20,922 bases of DNA from a bacterium HR23 (GCA_002923335.1 BEHZ01000012.1:1-20922), one strand, 5' to 3'. Positions 1 to 7,565 are shown, counted from the first letter of the stretch. Numbers and translations: made by a program. Notes: generated from the letters alone by a model not told the origin.

Positions 1-1
1 C

Positions 2-799
2 CGATCTCTGTGCGAAAAGGTGGGGGTGCTGTTCGGCAAGGGCGGGTTCCTGGACAGGCTGAACACCGCCCTGGGCCTCAAAGACCCCAACACCCTGGAC
101 CTGAACACCAAGCCCACCCCCCGGGAGGTGGCCGATAAGTGGGCCCGCTCCCAGGGCCTGCGGGAAGGCATCGCCTACTTTGAGAAGCGTGGCGTCTGGG
201 TGAAGGGGCCTGTTTCCCCCAAGAGGTATTACGGCTATGCCCAGAACCCGCCTTTTGGGGGCATCCGCCAGCGCTTCTACGGGGAATCCCTCCTGCGCTA
301 CCGGCAGGAGATGCGGGCAAAGGGGGCCGAGGAGATCTACTGGCAGGACTACACCCCCTTCCCCACCTGGCGAGAGCCCACCATGTGGAAGTCCCCGCCC
401 CAGTATGACCTGACCCTCATCTCCTTCAAGAAGATTGAATTCAAGCAGAGCCGGGCCTCCCAGATACCCCTGTTAGCAGAACTCGCCCCCCAGCAGGGGC
501 TGGTGATGAACCCCAAGACGGCCCAGGCCAGGGGACTGAAGGAAGGGGACGAGGTGTGGGTGGAATCCCACAACGCCGTAACGGGGGAGACCCGCAGGGT
601 GCGGACAAAGGTGGTGCTCTCCGAGGCTATCCGCCCCGATGTGGTGGGCCTGCCCCACCACTACGGGGAGGTGGCCCGCCACCCCTGGGCCGAGGGCCAG
701 GGGCCAACCCCCAACACCCTCTTCTTCACCGGGGAGGGGTATGCCGGCATGAGCGCCGACAACTCCTTCCACGTGCGGGTCAGGGTATATAAGGCGTAA
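2..799 (+). CDS. Molybdopterin oxidoreductase (DMSO reductase family), C-terminal part, 5'-truncated by window edge
   Basis: The reading frame is open to the left window edge, so only the last ~265 residues of a much larger catalytic subunit are seen; the GTG at 20 is not the true start. From about residue 128 (counted from that GTG) to the end, the protein matches the molydopterin dinucleotide-binding C-terminal domain: a YDLTLISFK beta strand, a conserved NPKTAQARGLKEGDEVWVES block (here asparagine, Gly-Leu-Lys-Glu-Gly-Asp-Glu-Val) and a late GLPHHYG segment. In this family the domain wraps one guanine-dinucleotide cofactor of a Mo bis-MGD centre. The genes that follow (c-type cytochrome, FeS subunit, NrfD anchor, TorD chaperone) are the usual partners of such enzymes. 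The substrate (polysulfide, tetrathionate, thiosulfate, arsenate, nitrate or other) cannot be told from this fragment, and the N-terminal Tat signal and FeS site lie outside the window. Confidence 0.85.
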   Translation, partial: RSLCEKVGVLFGKGGFLDRLNTALGLKDPNTLDLNTKPTPREVADKWARSQGLREGIAYFEKRGVWVKGPVSPKRYYGYAQNPPFGGIRQRFYGESLLRYRQEMRAKGAEEIYWQDYTPFPTWREPTMWKSPPQYDLTLISFKKIEFKQSRASQIPLLAELAPQQGLVMNPKTAQARGLKEGDEVWVESHNAVTGETRRVRTKVVLSEAIRPDVVGLPHHYGEVARHPWAEGQGPTPNTLFFTGEGYAGMSADNSFHVRVRVYKA

Positions 800-811
800 G
801 GAGTGAGAGCC

Positions 812-2347
812 ATGACAGCCCGCTTTTTACCCCAACGAGCAAGGACACGGCTGATGTGGGGTGGGTTTGTGGGCCTGGCAGCACTCCTGGCTTTTGCAGG
901 CTACCTGGCTTCCAAGCCCAACCCCGCTGCCTCCCAACAGCCCACCCCCCAATACCCGGCCTGGGAATCGCCAAAACTTTTTACCTTCCCCGGCGACTGG
1001 AACAGCATACGGGCAACAACGGTCAGGACAATCTACCCGGCGCAGGCCTCTTGGGAGTGGGTAACCAGTCCGGAGCACCTGGGCAGTGCCAGTGTGCAAG
1101 CCGGCACGCCCTGCGCCACCTGCCACGGCAACCCCCTGGTAGGTCAGTCCAGCGTGCCGGGATGGGCAGGTCCCCCCGCCGACCACAAGCAGAGCCTGGG
1201 ATGTCAAGCATGCCACGGCGTCCTGCGCCAGGATATAGGCGAGATGGGAGAGGAGTTGGTGGAGGGGGAATATGGGCTAGAGAACGACCCGATTGAGGGC
1301 AAACGGCCCTATGTAGACGTGCAGGTGAAGGCTGCCTACGATGCCGACTACCTGTATCTCCGCTTTGAGTGGGCGGCTGCCCGGCCCGGTATCCTCCTGG
1401 ACCTGTGGCGGTGGAACGGGCAGAAATGGGAGGCGTGGGGCGGACCAAAGCCCGATGCCCCCAAAGCCGGGAGGACACCCAGTTACGAAGACCGCCTCAC
1501 GCTCCTGGTGGGGCTGAACATACCCGCACAGGACGGCGCCAGGGTTGGTTTTTCCCAGGCCGGGTGCTGGGTCACCTGCCACAGCAGTCTGGTCAAAATG
1601 CCCTTGGAACCCACTGTGGAGCAGATAAAAGCCGATCCTTACCTGGGAGACAAGGGCCTGAAGAAGACTGAAGTCCTGAAATACCTGTTGATCACGCGGA
1701 AGGAGACCGATGCTGCAGGGGGCTGGAATAAGGCCAAAAGCAGAGAAGAGATACAGCGCCTGCTCCAACTGGGCCAGTTCCTGGACATGCTCATGTGGCG
1801 TGCCGCTCGCTCTGGCCCTTTGGGTTACGCCGACGACTTTTATGTCCTGGACTACCGCAACGCCGACAAGGGCAAGTCCATGTTCTCTGAGAACGCCCTC
1901 AAGGATGGGAAGCCCACATATATGTATGATGCCTCCAAGGTAGGCTTCAACGCCATACCAGAGGCACGGCTGGAAGAGCTCCTGACCAAATCCCCTCTCA
2001 TCTTGGGTGTTACTGCGGTGCCCTTCAACCCCACGGCTACCTTCCAGATAGGGGATATCATCTCCCGCCGAGTGCTCACCACACCCGACGGAAGCCGTGC
2101 CGATATCCTCGCCAATAGCCGGTGGGAAAACGGGAAGTGGGTCCTAGAGATGCGGCGCAAACTGAACACGGGCAATCCCGACGATGTAACCTTGGAACCG
2201 GGCAAGGTGTTCACCATCGGGATCGCTATCCACGACGATATGGTCTCCAACCGACGGCATCACGTCTCCTTCCCAGTTACCCTGGGCCTGGGCGTGCCCG
2301 CAGACATTGTGGCTGTCCCCGTGGCGCAGCGCACTTCAGGAGGGTAG
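812..2347 (+). CDS. Membrane-anchored c-type cytochrome with ethylbenzene-dehydrogenase-type haem-binding domain
   Basis: The protein has 511 residues from the ATG at 812, which sits 8 bases after an AAGGAG ribosome site at 798-803; a GTG at 803 lies inside that site and is rejected. A single hydrophobic segment at about residues 15-33 after a basic start looks like a signal anchor, placing the rest outside the membrane. Two CXXCH haem c motifs lie at residues 101-105 (CATCH) and 131-135 (CQACH). A third, CWVTCH, at 252-257 has three residues between the cysteines. Around it, AAYDADYLYLRFEW and the later FNPTATFQIGD and KWVLEMRR blocks resemble the ethylbenzene dehydrogenase / cytochrome c-552 / DMSO reductase-like haem domain. 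The likely role is electron transfer between the Mo enzyme and the quinone pool or soluble cytochromes; direction is not known. It is the second visible gene of the operon, 12 bases after the Mo subunit. Confidence 0.85.
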   Translation: MTARFLPQRARTRLMWGGFVGLAALLAFAGYLASKPNPAASQQPTPQYPAWESPKLFTFPGDWNSIRATTVRTIYPAQASWEWVTSPEHLGSASVQAGTPCATCHGNPLVGQSSVPGWAGPPADHKQSLGCQACHGVLRQDIGEMGEELVEGEYGLENDPIEGKRPYVDVQVKAAYDADYLYLRFEWAAARPGILLDLWRWNGQKWEAWGGPKPDAPKAGRTPSYEDRLTLLVGLNIPAQDGARVGFSQAGCWVTCHSSLVKMPLEPTVEQIKADPYLGDKGLKKTEVLKYLLITRKETDAAGGWNKAKSREEIQRLLQLGQFLDMLMWRAARSGPLGYADDFYVLDYRNADKGKSMFSENALKDGKPTYMYDASKVGFNAIPEARLEELLTKSPLILGVTAVPFNPTATFQIGDIISRRVLTTPDGSRADILANSRWENGKWVLEMRRKLNTGNPDDVTLEPGKVFTIGIAIHDDMVSNRRHHVSFPVTLGLGVPADIVAVPVAQRTSGG

Positions 2348-2348
2348 C

Positions 2349-3091
2349 ATGCCCCGCTATGCAATGGTCATTGACCTGGAACGGTGCATGGGGTGCCGGG
2401 CGTGTATGGAGGCCTGCAAGGTGGAGAACAATACCCCCCAGGCCGTCTTCTGGATGCATGTCTTCCGCTTTGAGGAGGGGGAATACCCCAACACCCGTGT
2501 CTGGTTCCTGCCCCGCCCCTGCCAGCATTGCGACAACGCCCCCTGCGTGAAGGTGTGCCCCGTGGGCGCCCGCTACAAGCGGGAGGATGGCCTGGTGGCC
2601 ACCGACTGGATGCGGTGCATCGGGTGCCGGTATTGCGAGGTCGCCTGCCCGTATGGCGTCAACTACTTCAACTGAAGTCCCCGAAGAAGAACTACTACCT
2701 GGACTGGAAGGCCGACAAGGCGGTGGCCGCCGCCACCAACGGCGTTACCCCCCCTTACAAGAACCCCGACCTGGACAAGCCCTACGGACCCGAGCAACGG
2801 CGCATCGCCGGGGGCGGACATCTCAAAGGCGTGATAGAGAAGTGCACCTTCTGCGTGCATCGGGTAGAGAAGGGGCTACAGCCAGCGTGTGTGGCCAACT
2901 GCCCGGCCTTTGCCCTCTTCTTCGGCGACCTGGAGGACCCCAACAGCATCGTTTCCCGCATCCTGAAGAAGAAGCCCCATTTCCGCCTGCTGGAGGAGGC
3001 GGGCACCCAGCCCCGGGTCTTCTATGTGGGCGGGAAGCCCCCCGCCCCCAATGAGGTGCGCCAGATTGAAAAGCCCAAAGGGAGGATATAG
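2349..3091 (+). pseudogene. Four-cluster [4Fe-4S] electron-transfer subunit (DmsB/PsrB/NrfC type), split by a single-base frameshift
   Basis: The first part (2349-2675) starts at an ATG 4 bases after AGGAGGG (2338-2344). It contains three cysteine quartets: C13/C16/C19/C23, C58/C61/C66/C70 and C90/C93/C96/C100, and ends NYFN-stop. The same protein clearly continues in another frame from about 2675 to the TAG at 3089-3091, giving KSPKKNYYLDWK, then the fourth quartet CTFC-X11-C-X3-CP and a C-terminal tail. Sixteen cysteines in four groups is the standard pattern for the ferredoxin subunit that links a Mo catalytic subunit to an NrfD-type anchor. Inserting one G after 2674 would turn the TGA into TGG and restore ...NYFNWKSP, the expected join. 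This may be a sequencing or assembly error or a true mutation; no clear slippery heptamer is seen. Family assignment is secure; functional state is not. Confidence 0.85.
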
Positions 3092-3094
3092 GCC

Positions 3095-4387
3095 ATGGCC
3101 ACCCGCACACAAGCAGAGCCACTCCCCTACGGCATCGGCCGCTTTGGCCCCCTGTGGGCGGTTACCGCTCTGGTGCTCCTGGCCCTTATCGGCCTGGGGT
3201 CTTTCGCCTACACCCGTCAGGTGATGGAGGGGGAGATAGTAACGGGGATGCGGGACTGGGGCACCATGGGCGGTGCGCCGTGGGGCCTCTATGTGGGGTT
3301 CATCGTCTACTTCGTGGGGGTGAGTTTCGCCGGTATTTCGGTGGCTGCTCTCATCCGTCTGATGAACCTCACCCACCTGCGACCCCTCTCACGCATGGCT
3401 GAACTGCTCACCGTGGTCTCCCTTATCCTGGGGGCCTTCAGCGTTATCGCCGATGTGGGCCAGCCCCTGCGGGCCTTTGTGAACCTCTCCCGCTACGCCC
3501 GTCCCCAATCCCCCCTCTTCGGCACCTTCACCCTGGTGATATCGGGCTACCTGTTTGCCAGCCTCGTGTATCTGTATCTGGCGGGCCGGCGGGACGCCTA
3601 TCTGATGAGCCTGCGCCCCTCCCCCTTCCGCTGGTTCTACCGGGCGTGGGCAGCGGGCTACCAGGACACCCCCGAGGAGCAGAGACGCCACTCCCTCACC
3701 AGTTTCTGGCTGGCCATCGCCATCCTGCCCCTGCTCATCACCGCCCACTCCACCCTGGGTCTGGTGTTCGGCCTGCAGGTGGGCCGTCCCGGATGGTATA
3801 GCGCCCTGCAGGCCCCCGCCTTCGTCATTCTGGCAGGGGTGTCGGGTGTAGGGCTTCTTCTGGTCATCGCCTCCATCGCCCGAAGGGCGCTGGCGGGTGG
3901 GGGCGGAATCTCTCTGGATGCCCTGCGCTGGTTGGGCTATTTCCTGCTGGTGCTTATCCTGGCCTACCTCTACTTCACCATTGTGGAGATTATGACGGGC
4001 TTCTACGCCGGCCACGAGCGGGAGCAGGAAATTGTGCGCCTGATGCTGTGGGGGCGCTATGGGCTGGTCTTCTGGCCCTCGGTGGGGTTGCTGGCCCTCC
4101 CGGCGGGGCTTCTCCTCCTCATGGCCTTCTTCCGCTGGTGGAACCCGCCTCTGCTGGCAGTATGCGGTGTGTTGGTGAACCTGGCAGCGATAGGCAAACG
4201 CTACCTGATTGTGGTGCCCTCCCTCACCCACGGGGGCCTGTTGCCCTACGGCCCCGGCTTCTACCGGCCCACCTGGGTGGAATACAGCGTCATCATCGGC
4301 CTCTTAGCCCTGGGGGGCCTCCTCTACCTTCTCTTCGCCAAGATTTTCCCCCTCACCGAGGTTCCTGAGACGGGGAAAGGAGGGTAA
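3095..4387 (+). CDS. NrfD/PsrC family integral membrane quinone-interacting subunit
   Basis: The 430-residue protein starts at an ATG 9 bases after GGGAGG (3080-3085) and 3 bases after the FeS gene stop. About ten hydrophobic helices can be drawn, roughly at residues 18-41, 62-87, 101-123, 142-165, 200-227, 235-266, 275-303, 322-348, 350-377 and 396-421. The segment GAPWGLYVGFIVYFVGVSFAG and the following GQPLRAFVNL and SYARPQSPLFG-like region are typical of NrfD/PsrC/HybB/ActC proteins. These exchange electrons between the membrane quinone pool and the FeS subunit. Ten helices rather than eight would place it nearer the longer ActC/QrcD/HybB-like branch, but helix number was judged by eye. 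It is most likely the membrane anchor of the complex encoded here. Confidence 0.88.
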   Translation: MATRTQAEPLPYGIGRFGPLWAVTALVLLALIGLGSFAYTRQVMEGEIVTGMRDWGTMGGAPWGLYVGFIVYFVGVSFAGISVAALIRLMNLTHLRPLSRMAELLTVVSLILGAFSVIADVGQPLRAFVNLSRYARPQSPLFGTFTLVISGYLFASLVYLYLAGRRDAYLMSLRPSPFRWFYRAWAAGYQDTPEEQRRHSLTSFWLAIAILPLLITAHSTLGLVFGLQVGRPGWYSALQAPAFVILAGVSGVGLLLVIASIARRALAGGGGISLDALRWLGYFLLVLILAYLYFTIVEIMTGFYAGHEREQEIVRLMLWGRYGLVFWPSVGLLALPAGLLLLMAFFRWWNPPLLAVCGVLVNLAAIGKRYLIVVPSLTHGGLLPYGPGFYRPTWVEYSVIIGLLALGGLLYLLFAKIFPLTEVPETGKGG

Positions 4388-4390
4388 GGC

Positions 4391-4609
4391 ATGCGGGGAG
4401 CCATTGCCCTGCTCATGGTCATCGGCGGTTTTGCCCTGCAAGCCATCGCCTACTTCTTCCTGGCAGCGCCCTGGGGCTTTCCGCCCAGCAGTGTGGCCCA
4501 CAGCAATCCCCGGGTGCCCTTTGCCCCCCTTATCTTCATCTTCGGCGTCGTTCTGGTGTTCCTGGGGGCGGTGGTGTATGAGGTGCTCCCACAACGGCGT
4601 CGGGTATAG
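4391..4609 (+). CDS. Small two-helix membrane protein of the respiratory operon
   Basis: This 72-residue protein is not recognised. It starts at an ATG preceded by AAAGGAGGG and 3 bases after the NrfD gene. Two hydrophobic stretches (about residues 3-25 and 47-65) flank a short proline-rich loop containing PWGFPPSSVAHSNPRVPF; the end is basic (PQRRRV), which predicts an inside C-terminus. Its place between the NrfD gene and the TorD chaperone gene, with the same tight spacing and strong ribosome site, suggests an accessory or stabilising subunit of the membrane complex. No catalytic motif or metal ligand is visible. Confidence 0.75.
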   Translation: MRGAIALLMVIGGFALQAIAYFFLAAPWGFPPSSVAHSNPRVPFAPLIFIFGVVLVFLGAVVYEVLPQRRRV

Positions 4610-4636
4610 ACGGGGAGCCGAAACGGGGGAGGGCAT

Positions 4637-5344
4637 ATGCCCGTCCCATTCGCCGACACCTCCCTGGGGCGGCTAGCCCAGGGGCGTCAGGGCGTCTACC
4701 GCCTATTGGCCTCCCTCTTTTTTTACCCCGAAGGGGAGCGCCTCACCACTCTGGCTGCGGTCGCCCGAGCGCTGGACCGCATGCCCTTGGCCGGCTTCAC
4801 CCTCTTCCCCGTCTGGCGACGCCTGGTGGACACCCTCTCGGCCCTTGCGCCCGCCCGCCTGCCCGACCTGCAAGGCGAGTATGCCGCCCTTTTCCTGCGG
4901 AGCACCCAGGAGGGCGCCCTTCCGCCCCGAGAGGGGGTGAGCCACGGGCTTTCAGGCCCTGCCCTGGGGGAGTTGTTGGGCCGGCTGCAGGAGGTGTATC
5001 GGGAGGCGGGCCTGACCCTCTCCGAGGCCGGCTACCCCGCCGACCACATTGCGGTGGAGTTGGAGTTTATGGCCTTCCTGTGCGGGAAGGAGGGGCAAGC
5101 CTGGCAGGGCCAAGACCTGGGGGCTGGCCTGGCGGTGCTCTCCCGGGAGAGGACCTTCCTGGACGAGCACCTGGCGGTGTGGCTCCCCCCCTATGCCCGT
5201 GCCTTGGCCCAACAGGGAGCGTCGGCATGGTATGGCGGTGTGGGAGAAGCGACGGCGGCATGGGTGCTCCACGACCAGGGGCTGGTGCACGCCCTCCACA
5301 GGCACCTGCGGGAGCGCACGAGCCGGACGGCCAAGCAACGATAG
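4637..5344 (+). CDS. TorD/DmsD family chaperone for molybdoenzyme assembly
   Basis: The 235-residue, mostly helical soluble protein starts at ATG 4637 after a purine-rich GGGGGAGGG. Two family hallmarks are present: LQGEYAALFL at residues 78-87 (the E-Y-x-x-L-F motif) and PADHIAVELEFM at 134-145 (the P-x-D-H-I-x-x-E-L-E-F-M motif). Early YRLLASLFFYP also fits. TorD-family proteins bind the Tat leader and apo form of a Mo-bisMGD enzyme, help insert the cofactor and delay export. Its place in this operon makes the Mo subunit at the left edge its probable client. Length is typical for the family. The exact client cannot be proved because the leader peptide of that subunit is outside the window. 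Confidence 0.88.
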   Translation: MPVPFADTSLGRLAQGRQGVYRLLASLFFYPEGERLTTLAAVARALDRMPLAGFTLFPVWRRLVDTLSALAPARLPDLQGEYAALFLRSTQEGALPPREGVSHGLSGPALGELLGRLQEVYREAGLTLSEAGYPADHIAVELEFMAFLCGKEGQAWQGQDLGAGLAVLSRERTFLDEHLAVWLPPYARALAQQGASAWYGGVGEATAAWVLHDQGLVHALHRHLRERTSRTAKQR

Positions 5345-5352
5345 GGGGCAGT

Positions 5353-6894
5353 ATGCGCCGTATCCTGGTGGCTCTCTGCTCCTGCGCCGGCCTCAACAAG
5401 GAGGGGGCGGACCGTATTCGGCAAGCGCTGGAGGGGCGCTTCCCCGGCGTGGTGGTGCATCCGCCTCTGCCCCTTTGCCAGACCCCCTCTCTCCTTGCCC
5501 AAGCCATTCGGGAGAAGGGAGCGGATGGGGTGGTCGTGGGGGCCTGCGCCGAGGCGGAGCACCACCTGGCCTTTGAGCGGGAGGCCCAGCGGGCACGTCT
5601 GGCACCCCTCGCCCTGCTCATCGTGGATATGGAGGGGTGGACGATGCCCACCCCCAAGGCCCAGGTCGCCTGTGCCCGTGCGGGGGTAATCTTGGCCGGC
5701 GCAGTGGCCCGTCTGCAGGCGGGCCGTGAACCTACCCCCAACGCCGTCCGCCTGCGCCTTGCTCCCCTCTCCACACCTCTCACCCGCAGGGCGCTCTTCC
5801 GCCTCCCACCGGTGCGCCTGCAAGAGGTGGCAGTGGTAGAGAGCGAACTCTGCGCCGCCCAACGGGGGTGCCGGCTATGCGTCCAGGTCTGCCCCTATCA
5901 GGCCCTGGAGACAGCCGACGATACCCTCATGGTGTTGCGGGAGAGATGCGAAGGGTGTGGGCTGTGTGTGCCTGCGTGCCCTACCGGCGCCATAGACCTG
6001 TCGGCCACCAGCCTCCCTGCCTTGCGTGCCCAGGTTGACGCCCTCCTCACCTTCCCGGAGGCCCACCTCCCCCATCGGGCCATCGCCTTCACCTGCCCGT
6101 GTCGCCCCCTCCCGCCAGGCAACGCTCTTCCCCCCTCGGTCCTCCCCGTTGCCGTCCCCTGCCTGGGCTTGCTCACTCTGGATATCCCCTTACGGGCTGT
6201 AGGAATGGGAGCAACGGGCATCGCCCTGCCCGAGCCTTCGTCGTGCCCTCACCAGAGCGCCCAGGTGGTCAGGGAGCGGGTGCAACTTCTTGGGAACCTG
6301 CTGGAGGCCCTGGGCATAGGGCGGGAGCGCCTGGCCGTGCTGCCGGCCGACGCCCAGGCCCAAAAGGACGCTCTGCGCCGTCTGGCGAACCTTCCCCCTT
6401 CTGCCCCCCTGGATGCCGTTCCTGCAGGGGACCTGCCCACCCTTCTCCTGGCCCTGTCCCGGCGGGCGGGCGTTTCGGTGCGGATGGGACACCCCGCTTC
6501 CCCCCTGGGCATCGTGGAAGTAAGCGGGGCGTGCACACTTTGCGGTTCCTGCGCCACCGTTTGCCCGCCCAGCGCCCTTCTCTTGCACCAAGGGGACAGG
6601 GAGGCAACCCTTTCCTTCCACTCGCATCGGTGCACCGCCTGCGGGATGTGTGCCCCCGCCTGCCCCGAGGGGGCGATCGCCCTCTGGCGAGGTGTGGACA
6701 CTGCCTGCCTGGCCCAGGGCATGCGTGTGGTGGCCCGCACCCCGCAGGCATTATGCCGTTCCTGCGGACGGCCCTTTATGCCCCTGGCCCTGGTGAAAAA
6801 GGTGCAGACCGTGCTGGCCCAGCAAGGCATCCCCAACCTAGAGGCCTTTACAACCCTGTGTCCGGATTGCCGCGGCTTCCCCACCGCCCGCTAG
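5353..6894 (+). CDS. Multidomain iron-sulfur protein: HdrA-N-like, 2x ferredoxin, MvhD-like, 2x ferredoxin, zinc-ribbon-like
   Basis: The 513-residue protein starts at ATG 5353, 8 bases after the TorD stop; the open frame runs upstream but overlaps torD, so the ATG is chosen. Residues 1-90 (CSCAGLNKEGADRI, then GADGVVVGACAEAEHH) resemble the N-terminal domain of heterodisulfide reductase HdrA. Cysteine groups follow at C167-X5-C173-X2-C176-X3-C180P and C199-X2-C202-X2-C205-X3-C209P. Residues ~248-335 (C248/C250, PCLG with C270, GATGI, C298PHQSAQ, LLGNLLEALGIGRERL) resemble the MvhD/FrhD hydrogenase delta subunit. Another ferredoxin pair lies at C394/397/400/404 and C427/430/433/437. Two CXXC pairs at C468/C471 and C503/C506 could form a zinc ribbon. 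No FAD-binding domain is seen. It is inferred to shuttle electrons between a cytoplasmic donor or acceptor and the complex; no catalytic role can be assigned. Confidence 0.8.
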   Translation: MRRILVALCSCAGLNKEGADRIRQALEGRFPGVVVHPPLPLCQTPSLLAQAIREKGADGVVVGACAEAEHHLAFEREAQRARLAPLALLIVDMEGWTMPTPKAQVACARAGVILAGAVARLQAGREPTPNAVRLRLAPLSTPLTRRALFRLPPVRLQEVAVVESELCAAQRGCRLCVQVCPYQALETADDTLMVLRERCEGCGLCVPACPTGAIDLSATSLPALRAQVDALLTFPEAHLPHRAIAFTCPCRPLPPGNALPPSVLPVAVPCLGLLTLDIPLRAVGMGATGIALPEPSSCPHQSAQVVRERVQLLGNLLEALGIGRERLAVLPADAQAQKDALRRLANLPPSAPLDAVPAGDLPTLLLALSRRAGVSVRMGHPASPLGIVEVSGACTLCGSCATVCPPSALLLHQGDREATLSFHSHRCTACGMCAPACPEGAIALWRGVDTACLAQGMRVVARTPQALCRSCGRPFMPLALVKKVQTVLAQQGIPNLEAFTTLCPDCRGFPTAR

Positions 6895-6899
6895 CGGGC
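6886..6899. repeat. Perfect 14-bp palindrome over the stop codon of the FeS protein gene
   Basis: GCCCGCTAGCGGGC is self-complementary and contains the TAG stop (6892-6894). It ends one base before the -35 box of the next promoter. It could fold as a small hairpin with a CTAG loop, but no T-tract follows, so it is not a classical terminator. An operator role is possible. Confidence 0.5.
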
Positions 6900-6900
6900 C

Positions 6901-6929
6901 TTGACGCCCCCCACCTTGCCGGCTACAGT
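6901..6929 (+). promoter_or_regulatory. Sigma70-type promoter for methyltransferase-amidase operon
   Basis: TTGACG (6901-6906, 5 of 6 to the -35 consensus) is separated by exactly 17 bases from TACAGT (6924-6929, 4 of 6 to the -10 consensus). Transcription would begin near 6936, leaving a ~22-base leader with a GGGAGG ribosome site at 6947-6952 and the ATG at 6958. Confidence 0.65.
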
Positions 6930-6957
6930 GAAGGCGAACCCGCCCCGGGAGGCTGGG

Positions 6958-7554
6958 ATGGGTGCCTTTGAAGCCTTTTACGACCTCGCCCTGGCCCCTG
7001 CCGAGCGCCTCGGCCTGGCTTCCCTGCGCCGTCGCCTGCTGAAGGGGGCCACCTCCCAGCACGTTCTGGAGATAGGAGTGGGCACCGGCCTGGGCCTGCG
7101 GGCCTACGCCCCAGGGCAGTCTGTGGTGGGCCTGGACCCCCGTCGCCCGGCCCTACGCCGTGCACGACGCCGGGCCCTGCGGTGGCACATCCCCCTGCGC
7201 CCCCTGCAAGGCGACGCCCAGGCCCTGCCCTTTCCTGACGGAACCTTTGGTCTGGTGGTGTCCCAGTTGTCCCTGTGCACCATCCCCGACCCGCTTCAGG
7301 GGCTGCAGGAGGTCCATCGGGTGCTCCGCCCAGGGGGGGTGTTCATCGCCCTGGAGCACGTGCGCTTCCCCCTGGCCCCCGTGGCCTGGCTTCAGGGTGC
7401 CCTTACGCCCCTGTGGAAACACCTGGCCGGGGGGTGCCATCTGAACCGGGATGCGGTGGCCCTGGTGAAAAGGGCCGGATTCACCCTCCTGGGCGTGGAG
7501 CGCTACCTGGCTGGCTTACTAGTGGTAGTGCGAGCCACCCGTCCCCCTACTTAG
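6958..7554 (+). CDS. Class I SAM-dependent methyltransferase
   Basis: The 198-residue protein starts at ATG 6958, 5 bases after GGGAGG. An upstream in-frame TTG at 6901 is the -35 box of the promoter, so it is rejected. SAM-binding motif I is VLEIGVGTGLG at residues 36-46; an acidic GLDP strand follows, then GDAQALPFPDGTFGLVVS (motif II region) and RVLRPGGVFIALEH (motif III region). The end LTPLWKHLAGGCHLNRDAV and AGF is typical of UbiE/phospholipid N-methyltransferase-like type 11 enzymes. The substrate is unknown; quinone, lipid or small-molecule methylation are all possible. It is the first gene of a short unit with the amidase gene 12 bases downstream. Confidence 0.82.
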   Translation: MGAFEAFYDLALAPAERLGLASLRRRLLKGATSQHVLEIGVGTGLGLRAYAPGQSVVGLDPRRPALRRARRRALRWHIPLRPLQGDAQALPFPDGTFGLVVSQLSLCTIPDPLQGLQEVHRVLRPGGVFIALEHVRFPLAPVAWLQGALTPLWKHLAGGCHLNRDAVALVKRAGFTLLGVERYLAGLLVVVRATRPPT

Positions 7555-7565
7555 GCAGGTGCGCC

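Noticed and set aside
2665..2680. Programmed ribosomal frameshift in the FeS gene
   Set aside because: No slippery heptamer, no internal ribosome-like stimulator and no strong hairpin directly downstream. A single-base indel explains the break better.
3389..4231. 280-residue open frame on the minus strand
   Set aside because: It lies fully opposite the NrfD gene, with repetitive His/Gln/Gly-rich composition and no recognisable motif.
6886..6899. Intrinsic terminator for the respiratory operon
   Set aside because: The hairpin has only a 5-bp stem and no T-tract follows, so it does not fit the terminator pattern.
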